Assembly: GCA_029880025.1 (NCBI GenBank)
Contig: JAOUPE010000039.1
Coordinates: 1 to 9,613 of the forward strand
Reading direction: 5' to 3'
DNA: 9,613 nt
From: Caldifarciminota bacterium
GTDB lineage: Bacteria > Hydrothermota > Tepidihabitantia > Tepidihabitantales > JAOUPE01
Below are positions 1-4,570 of this stretch, piece by piece (within the stretch, counting starts at the first letter, position 1; each line of letters opens with the position of its first letter). The translations under genes and the position numbers were made by a program. The notes below the pieces were generated by a model. That model searched no databases, had not been told where the DNA came from, and saw nothing but the letters and a program-made list of their open reading frames with translations.

Positions 1-2
1 AC

Positions 3-131
3 GAAATTATTCCTAGAGAGAGAGATGACAATATTAGGAAGGTACATATTAGCTCCTTAAGAAATTGTAAATATTATTTAGACCATGTCAAGCATTTTTT
101 TAAGAAAAATCATTATAACAATTTTCTTTAG
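3..131 (+). CDS. Possible 3' end of an unidentified gene (partial)
   Basis: An open frame enters from the left window edge and ends at a TAG at 129-131, giving about 42 codons. The peptide is rich in Lys, His, Asn and aromatic residues and contains short runs such as KYYLDHVKHFF, plausible for the end of a soluble protein. I recognise no family. No start is visible and nothing else supports coding, so this may be chance openness in AT-rich DNA. If it is real, the gene lies mostly outside the window, and the hairpin at 305-335 is the nearest candidate terminator, although it is some 170 nt away. Confidence 0.25.
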   Translation, partial: EIIPRERDDNIRKVHISSLRNCKYYLDHVKHFFKKNHYNNFL

Positions 132-220
132 AAAGTAGCCCATGATGTCAATCAAGGAGTCTTCTACGAGGTCGCCGAGGGAGTTACTTAGGTAGCTGTC
201 TCCTCATCTAAGGTTGTCCC

Positions 221-290
221 AAAATGTCCCTTATTTTTTCAGTAATAGAAGGGACTTCCCTGAGAAACGAGGGCGATTTGTCCCTGTCCC
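221..290. repeat. Direct repeat copy A with gtccc/gggac arms
   Basis: Positions 221-279 match 852-910 at 56 of 59 bases with no gaps; the differences are at 241, 249 and 269. Each copy starts aaaatgtccc, then has a T-rich stretch, then gggacttccctgagaaac. The element is internally palindromic: gtccc at 226-230 can pair with gggac at 251-255, which can alternatively pair with gtccc at 280-284. A further gtccc lies just upstream at 216-220 and another at 286-290. This is the organisation of a palindromic dispersed intergenic element. No family is assigned. Confidence 0.8.
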
Positions 291-304
291 GACTTAAAAG
301 AATC

Positions 305-335
305 GAGGCTTGGAAGCCTCTCCGACATTTTTTCT
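305..335 (+). terminator. Hairpin followed by T-runs, terminator-like
   Basis: gaggctt at 305-311 and aagcctc at 314-320 form a perfect 7-bp inverted repeat around gg. T-rich sequence begins at 328, with six Ts, a C, then four Ts. The T-tract starts 7 nt after the stem rather than directly, which is not the textbook spacing, and no clear plus-strand gene ends just upstream. It could be a weak intrinsic terminator or simply part of the surrounding repeat block. Confidence 0.35.
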
Positions 336-441
336 TTTATCTCAGTCTCTCTTCAGTTAATTTCTTATCTCTGAGTCTATCTGTGTTAATCTCTGGTTTT
401 TTCCCTCTGTCTTGTGAAAATCTGTGAAATCTCGTGGTTTC
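336..441. repeat. Degenerate ctgtg/aatct-type repeat tract
   Basis: The tract repeats variants of ctcagtct, ctctgagtct, tctgtgttaatctctggttt and aatctgtgaaatctcgtgg with a loose ~35-nt rhythm, each block ending in a T-rich run. It resembles the 'aatctgtg(a/t)aatctgtgg' intergenic repeats that I recall from many genomes of environmental bacteria; that link is from memory and unverified. Short open frames across it on both strands are low-complexity and have no ribosome binding site. Confidence 0.5.
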
Positions 442-554
442 AAGCTCTTAAATAGAATATTAATTTTTTTAATATTTTTCCGCAAAAACCTTAATTTTAT
501 TAATCTTTTATCTAACCCATTGATTTTACGGCTGAAAATTTCTCTTGACAAGCC

Positions 555-574
555 GGAGGGGGCTAGCCCCCTCC
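555..574. repeat. Perfect 20-bp GC-rich palindrome
   Basis: The half ggagggggct at 555-564 is followed exactly by its reverse complement agccccctcc at 565-574. It has no spacer, so it looks more like a symmetric protein-binding or cruciform site than an RNA hairpin. It lies at the junction between AT-rich DNA and the GC-rich repeat block, and its centre ctag recurs at 575-577 (tag), 585-588 and 632-635. Confidence 0.75.
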
Positions 575-623
575 TAGCCCTAAGCTAGTCCCTATACGGT
601 ATAGGGAACTGCTTAGGGGGTAG
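574..623. repeat. Large imperfect palindrome centred at 598
   Basis: tccctatac at 589-597 is the exact reverse complement of gtataggga at 599-607. Beyond this core, 574-588 pairs with 608-623 with a few mismatches and one extra base (taagc against gctta, ctag-ccc against ggggg-tag). Symmetry is partly recovered further out, where ggctagccc at 561-569 mirrors gggctagcc at 629-637. The centre marks where the repeat block switches strand: C-rich units to the left, G-rich units to the right. Confidence 0.65.
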
Positions 624-839
624 CCTCCGGGCTAGCCTACTCAGTAGCCTTACCGGTAGCTTGGGGAGTAGGTTTGGGGGTTGGCTAATGGATAGCATAA
701 GGGGTGGGTTAGGTGGTAGCATAGGGGATTGGCTAAGGGGTGGGTTAGGAAGCTGGCTTGGGGGTTGGCTACGGAGTAGGTTTGAGGGTAGCCTAAGGGG
801 CAAACTTAGTGGTAGGCTATCGGGTCGGTTTAGGGAGTA
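612..839. repeat. Degenerate tandem array of nineteen 12-bp units
   Basis: Cut every 12 bases from 612, the sequence falls into 19 units with approximate consensus gctarggggtag. The third base is T in all 19 units, the tenth is T in 16 and the twelfth is G in 17, while other columns vary. Units differ only by substitutions; no unit has gained or lost a base across 228 bp. Because 12 is four codons, the minus strand stays open across the array (about 842 down to 588) and would encode a Pro/Leu-rich tetrapeptide repeat such as LPSN, QPPS and QPPN. That frame has only a TTG start and no ribosome binding site, so I treat the array as non-coding. Confidence 0.85.
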
Positions 840-851
840 AAGTTATGTGCT

Positions 852-921
852 AAAATGTCCCTTATTTTTTCTGTAATAGGAGGGACTTCCCTGAGAAACC
901 AGGGCGATTTCTCCTAGTCCC
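852..921. repeat. Direct repeat copy B with gtccc/gggac arms
   Basis: This is the same element as at 221-290, in the same orientation, 631 bp away. gtccc (857-861), gggac (882-886) and gtccc (917-921) are conserved. Inside, ccctg (889-893) and caggg (900-904) form a 5-bp stem around agaaac; copy A has lost the closing pair through its change at 269. After position 910 the two copies diverge. Confidence 0.8.
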
Positions 922-962
922 TACAATCTTCGGTGTAGGAGGGACTTCCCTGTCCCGATATA
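916..962. repeat. Partial third repeat copy with hairpins
   Basis: The 15 bases at 937-951 repeat those at 878-892 exactly. What follows, tgtcccgatatagaag, resembles the right end of copy A (tgtcccgacttaaaag at 285-300). Copy B plus this piece therefore looks like one element expanded internally. agtccct (916-922) pairs with agggact (940-946), and alternatively gggac (941-945) pairs with gtccc (952-956) around a 6-nt loop. It lies 50 bp past the stop of the minus-strand propeller gene, but no T-run follows on that strand, so it is not a standard terminator. Confidence 0.55.
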
Positions 963-1012
963 GAAGACGACCAATAAGACAAAAAAGTCAGTAATTTAGA
1001 GGGTCGCTCCCC

Positions 1013-3403
1013 TTATCGGACGACGAGGAATTTTTTAATTGTCTTTCCGAATTGTAAGAAGTAGATACCCGGATTTATTCCTTTCAGAGATATTTTTGCC
1101 TCAGTATCATTGCGAGTCGGCTGAAAGTCAGACAAGGTAATCTCTCTTATCAACTTTCCCGACACATCAAAGATTTTAATCGCTTTATCAGACCACGGAC
1201 TACGAACACGAATAACGGACCTTGCCGGATTCGGATAAATTTCCGGCATAAAGCGTTCAGCGTCAAGCGTCGAGTGTCCTTCGATTCCGACAAACTCGTC
1301 TCGAATCACCGATATACTGGACCCTTCGGAATTTGCCACGTAGATTCGGTCCTGGGCAGGGTTATAAGCAAAAGCCCTTGGTTCCCTTCCAACTCCAATT
1401 GTCGTAAGCACCGAATTGTTTGTACCATCAATCACGGTAACATCCGCGCTATACAAATTTGCACAATAGCATTTATTATAGGTCGGAATATAAGTCAGTG
1501 CAAAGGGTTGGTCTCCGGCTGGAATTGAAGTAATTATCGAATCGGTCACGCCATCAATCACTGTCACATTATCGTTATACTCCATTGTGCAATAGACCTT
1601 ATTGTTGATTGAATTCCAAAATAGAGTAAAAGGTCGGCTCCCAACCGGTATCGTGGTAATCACCGAGTCAGTTGTTCCATCAATTACGGTGACACTCCTC
1701 GTCCAAAAATTCCCACAATAGACCTTATTATTAATTGAATTCCAGCAAAGAGCATGAGGACGGTCGCCAACCAGTATCGTGGTAATCACTGAGTCGGTTG
1801 CACCATTAATTACCGTCACATTATCCGTGCCCTGATTCGCGCAATATAACTTGTTGCTGGTAGAATTCCAAACCAGTGCCGAAGGCCAACCTCCAACATT
1901 TATTGTGGTAATCACCGAGTCGGTTGCACCATTAATCACCGTAATGTCATAATCACTCAGATTAGCACAGTAAACCTTGTTGTCGGTAGAATTCCAGACC
2001 AGAGCACTAGGGTTAAATCCGGCTGGTAATGTGGCAATCACTGAATTGCTTGCACCGTCAATTACCGTAACATTTCTACTATTAAAATTAGAGCAATAGA
2101 CCTTGTTATTGGTTAGATTATAAACTAAATTTACTGGATTACTTCCTGCCGGGATTGTGGTAATAACCGAATTAGTTATCCCGTCAATTACGGTTACATT
2201 ATCATTTCCCCGATTTGCCGAATAGACCTTGTTGGAAGTCGGATTATATTCTACATCGGCTGGATAACTGCCAACCTGTAATTTTGTTAAAACGGAATCG
2301 GCTGCCCCCTGAATCACGGTTACATTGCTGCTATTATCATTAGCACAGTAGATATTATTGGTCGTGGCATTATAGACAAAAGCACAAGGCCAGTCGCCGG
2401 AATGAAGCGAGCTAATCACCATATTCGAAGCTCCATCAATTATCGTAACACTATCGCTGGCAGCATTAGCCGCATAGATTTTATTATTGGTAAAATTATA
2501 AACTAAAGCCAGGGGCCAACTTCCTACCGGAATTGTTGTAATTATCGAATCGGTCACGCCATCAATCACCGTCACATCATTACTTCCACGATTAGCCGAG
2601 TAGATTTTATTATTGGCTGGATTATAAACTAACGCGCAGGGTTCATTTCCTACCAAGATATTAGTAATCACCTGGTGAGTTATTCCATCGATTACCGAAA
2701 CATTATTACTATCATAATTAGCGCAATAAACCTTATTATTGGTCGGATTACAGGTTAAAAAATAAGGATGCAGTCCAACCAGGACTGTTGCAATCACCGA
2801 ATCGGTTACTCCATCAATCACCGCTACCGTATTATCCCAATAATTAGCCGCATAGATTTTATTATTGGTCGGATTATAAGTTAAAGCACGAGGACTATTT
2901 CCAACCGGGACAGTTGCAATTACCGAATCGGTTATCCCATCAATCACCGCTACCGAACCGCTTGCATCCTTTGCCGAATAAATCTTATTATTGGTCGGAT
3001 TATAGACTAAAGCGAACGGGCGTAATCCAATTGGGATTGACGTAATTACCGAATCGGTTTCGCCATCGATTACCGTTACCGAACCATCGGCATGATTAGC
3101 CGAATAGATTTTATTATTATTTGAATTCCAGGTTAGTGCTTTAATATTTCTACCCGCCGGTATCTTTGCGACTTTTTCGTTGGTCTGCCCATCAATCACT
3201 ATCACACAATCACCCTCTTTACCTCCGACATAGATTTTATTATTGGTTGTATTATAGGTAAAGGCTTGCGGACGAGTGATGCCGCTTAGCGAATCTGGAA
3301 CATAGATTGTAGTTTCCAACCATTGAGCCGATAAATCAGTAGGCACAATGCAGAATATAGCACAATGGAAGATAAAAAATAATAATAATTTAAACTTTTT
3401 CAT
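1013..3403 (-). CDS. Exported YVTN-type beta-propeller protein with Por-like C-terminal sorting tail
   Basis: The 796-residue protein begins with a signal peptide: MKKFK, a hydrophobic stretch at about 6-21, and probable cleavage after LSA at 26, leaving an N-terminal Gln. Residues 28-704 are 16 blades, of which 2-15 are all exactly 42 residues (pattern xVGxxPxALVYNPTNNKxY, then VTVIDGxTDSVITTI). Such YVTN/NHL-like repeats build beta-propellers used for binding or adhesion outside the cytoplasm. Residues ~719-796 match the tails of type IX secretion cargo: IYPNPAR, then IKIFDVSGKLIRE, GIYFLQF and a basic KKFLVVR end. Surface display is therefore inferred; no secretion gene is in the window. 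Start choice: ATG at 3403 is preceded at 4 nt by gggaagg and heads the signal peptide. The ligand is unknown. Confidence 0.9.
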   Translation of the reverse strand: MKKFKLLLFFIFHCAIFCIVPTDLSAQWLETTIYVPDSLSGITRPQAFTYNTTNNKIYVGGKEGDCVIVIDGQTNEKVAKIPAGRNIKALTWNSNNNKIYSANHADGSVTVIDGETDSVITSIPIGLRPFALVYNPTNNKIYSAKDASGSVAVIDGITDSVIATVPVGNSPRALTYNPTNNKIYAANYWDNTVAVIDGVTDSVIATVLVGLHPYFLTCNPTNNKVYCANYDSNNVSVIDGITHQVITNILVGNEPCALVYNPANNKIYSANRGSNDVTVIDGVTDSIITTIPVGSWPLALVYNFTNNKIYAANAASDSVTIIDGASNMVISSLHSGDWPCAFVYNATTNNIYCANDNSSNVTVIQGAADSVLTKLQVGSYPADVEYNPTSNKVYSANRGNDNVTVIDGITNSVITTIPAGSNPVNLVYNLTNNKVYCSNFNSRNVTVIDGASNSVIATLPAGFNPSALVWNSTDNKVYCANLSDYDITVINGATDSVITTINVGGWPSALVWNSTSNKLYCANQGTDNVTVINGATDSVITTILVGDRPHALCWNSINNKVYCGNFWTRSVTVIDGTTDSVITTIPVGSRPFTLFWNSINNKVYCTMEYNDNVTVIDGVTDSIITSIPAGDQPFALTYIPTYNKCYCANLYSADVTVIDGTNNSVLTTIGVGREPRAFAYNPAQDRIYVANSEGSSISVIRDEFVGIEGHSTLDAERFMPEIYPNPARSVIRVRSPWSDKAIKIFDVSGKLIREITLSDFQPTRNDTEAKISLKGINPGIYFLQFGKTIKKFLVVR
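1397..3160 (-). repeat. Fourteen tandem 126-bp coding repeats (propeller blades 2-15)
   Basis: These encode residues 82-669 of the propeller protein as 14 consecutive 42-codon units with no insertions or deletions. Similarity is visible in the DNA as well as the protein, for example in recurring forms of ccatcaattaccgt and ttattattggt. Two subfamilies stand out: units reading YNPTNNKIY (mostly blades 3-6) and units reading WNSTxNKVYC (blades 11-14). This suggests blocks of neighbouring blades were duplicated together. Partial or divergent blades 1 and 16 flank the block. Confidence 0.85.
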
Positions 3404-3443
3404 GTGTCCTTCCCTTTCTCACATCTTGTATCTACTTAATTAT

Positions 3444-3471
3444 AGTATAGATAAAAACTTTTGAATGTCAA
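3444..3471 (-). promoter_or_regulatory. Sigma70-type promoter for the beta-propeller gene
   Basis: Reading the minus strand, TTGACA (3471-3466) is followed after 16 nt by TATACT (3449-3444): a perfect -35 and a 5/6 -10. Transcription would start near 3437, giving a ~34-nt leader that carries the gggaagg ribosome binding site ahead of the ATG at 3403. An alternative -10, tataat, lies 5 nt further downstream but with a poor 21-nt spacing. Confidence 0.7.
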
Positions 3472-3527
3472 GCGTTTTGTTGAAGCTGGTGAAAATACTG
3501 CGAGCATTTCGGTCTCAAAACACTTCT

Positions 3528-3555
3528 TTGACAGATTACGAAAATGGTTTATAAT
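3528..3555 (+). promoter_or_regulatory. Perfect consensus promoter, probably giving a leaderless mRNA
   Basis: TTGACA (3528-3533), a 16-nt spacer, and TATAAT (3550-3555). The ATG at 3563 begins 7 nt after the -10, which is where transcription would be expected to start, so the mRNA should have no or almost no 5' leader. This fixes the likely translation start and argues against the longer open frame that begins with TTG at 3461, because that frame would run through the promoter. Confidence 0.75.
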
Positions 3556-3562
3556 CAGGGCA

Positions 3563-4534
3563 ATGATTGAACCCCTAAACTTAGCACAAAAGCCAACCCC
3601 AATAAATGTTGTTTCTGAAGTAATACCCGGAATAAAGATTCATATTAAACGTGATGACCTGACTGGTCTTTTGAATTCAGGCAATAAAATAAGAAAACTG
3701 GAATACCTTTTAGCCGATGCCAAGAATAAGAAGTGCGATTGCATAATAACCGCCGGCCCAATTCAATCCAATCACATCCGAACCACGATGTTCACCTGCG
3801 CTTTGATGGGTATTAAAGCGGTCGCGGTTCTTTGTGGCGAACCGCCCAAAATCCTGGAAGGCAATCTTTTGCTTGATTACCTTTTTGGCGCTGAAATCCA
3901 TTTTCTCCCTAAAGCCGAATACGACAAAAGAAAAGAAGAATTCATGCAAGAGTTAGCATCAAAATATCGTAAACAAGGATATAAACCCTACTTGATTCCA
4001 ACCGGTGGTTCGAATGGAATTGGCGCATTAGGATATTCAGCGGCAATGCAAGAGATGGCACGATACATCAAGATGAGTGCAATCGATTCGGTTTTTTGTG
4101 CCGTAGGCTCAGGTGGCACCTATGCCGGGCTTTTAATGGGTAAATATATCAATGGCATCGAGACCCCTTTGTATGGAATCTTGGTCGACGAAACAGTCGA
4201 ATATTTTACGGCTAAGATAAAAAAAATCATGGAAGAAGCGAGCAAAATCTTGGAACGAAAGTTTAAAATCGATGACAACGATATAAAATTGATCGATGGC
4301 TACATCGGACCAGGTTATGGGATTCCTTATCCGAAAGAAATAGAAATTATCCAGCAGTTGGCATTAAAAGGTATTCTCTTAGACCCGGTTTATACCGGCA
4401 AGGCGTTTTACGGAATGATTAGCGAAAGAGAGAAATTAAATTATAATAACCCGATTTTTATCCACACCGGTGGTATATTTTCGATTTTCGCTTTCAAAGA
4501 AGAATTTCTCCCTGATTACGGCGACCTGAAATGA
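3563..4534 (+). CDS. dcyD: D-cysteine desulfhydrase / ACC deaminase family PLP enzyme
   Basis: A 323-residue member of the fold-type II PLP enzymes that cleave D-cysteine to pyruvate, ammonia and sulfide, or ACC to 2-oxobutyrate. Seen here: IKRDDLTG (28-35), SGNKIRKLEYL with the predicted PLP lysine K42, QSNH (68-71) with the catalytic serine S69, the phosphate-binding loop GSGGTYAG (182-189), DPVYTGKAF (274-282) and HTGG (301-304). ACC deaminases carry Glu in the VYxGK motif and Leu in HxGG. Here both positions are Thr (278, 302), as in bacterial D-cysteine desulfhydrases, so that activity is favoured. The frame is open back to a TTG at 3461, but ATG 3563 gives the family's usual length and sits just after a consensus promoter. 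Cytoplasmic, no signal peptide. The gene appears to be transcribed alone; its substrate is inferred, not proven. Confidence 0.8.
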   Translation: MIEPLNLAQKPTPINVVSEVIPGIKIHIKRDDLTGLLNSGNKIRKLEYLLADAKNKKCDCIITAGPIQSNHIRTTMFTCALMGIKAVAVLCGEPPKILEGNLLLDYLFGAEIHFLPKAEYDKRKEEFMQELASKYRKQGYKPYLIPTGGSNGIGALGYSAAMQEMARYIKMSAIDSVFCAVGSGGTYAGLLMGKYINGIETPLYGILVDETVEYFTAKIKKIMEEASKILERKFKIDDNDIKLIDGYIGPGYGIPYPKEIEIIQQLALKGILLDPVYTGKAFYGMISEREKLNYNNPIFIHTGGIFSIFAFKEEFLPDYGDLK

Positions 4535-4570
4535 TTGCCCTGATCGAGCAAATCAACACCATCGCTGTAA

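Larger units (their letters stand above)
132..1012. other. Gene-free, repeat-dense intergenic region
   Basis: No convincing gene lies in these ~880 bp. The few open frames have TTG starts or no ribosome binding site, and they translate into repeat-derived low-complexity peptides. The stretch holds, in order: a ~59-bp direct repeat (221), a hairpin with T-runs (305), a degenerate ctgtg/aatct repeat (336-441), an AT-only hairpin (456-476, 8-bp arms around a T5 loop), a 20-bp GC-rich perfect palindrome (555-574), a large imperfect palindrome centred at about 598, a 12-bp periodic array (612-839), and the second copy of the direct repeat (852) with a partial third. Composition changes sharply, from AT-rich (440-545) to strongly GC-rich and strand-asymmetric (550-840). 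I found no tRNA, CRISPR or IS-type transposase signature. Confidence 0.75.

Noticed and set aside
224..427. 67-residue Ser/Leu/Phe-rich open frame on the plus strand
   Set aside because: It runs through the direct repeat, the hairpin and the pyrimidine-rich repeat tract; the peptide is low-complexity and no ribosome binding site precedes it.
545..550. TTGACA as a plus-strand -35 box in the repeat region
   Set aside because: The position 16-18 nt downstream is all C and pyrimidine-rich (palindrome), with no -10 box and no gene to serve.
357..551. 64-residue open frame on the minus strand
   Set aside because: TTG start, no ribosome binding site, composition follows the AT-rich DNA, and its C-terminal half is just the translated ctgtg/aatct repeat.
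585..803. 72-residue Pro/Leu-rich open frame on the minus strand across the 12-bp array
   Set aside because: It starts at TTG without a ribosome binding site and is the direct product of a period divisible by three. A coding origin is kept only as an alternative in the array finding.
221..962. CRISPR array or integron attC cluster
   Set aside because: The repeat units are not separated by regular unique spacers, the 59-bp copies are 631 bp apart, and no cas genes or integrase are present.
3461..3562. N-terminal extension of the desulfhydrase to the TTG at 3461
   Set aside because: The 34 extra residues do not resemble the family N-terminus and the region contains both divergent promoters, including the -35/-10 pair immediately before ATG 3563.
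4535..4570. Bidirectional terminator between dcyD and mutS
   Set aside because: No stable inverted repeat followed by T-runs could be found on either strand in this 36-bp gap.
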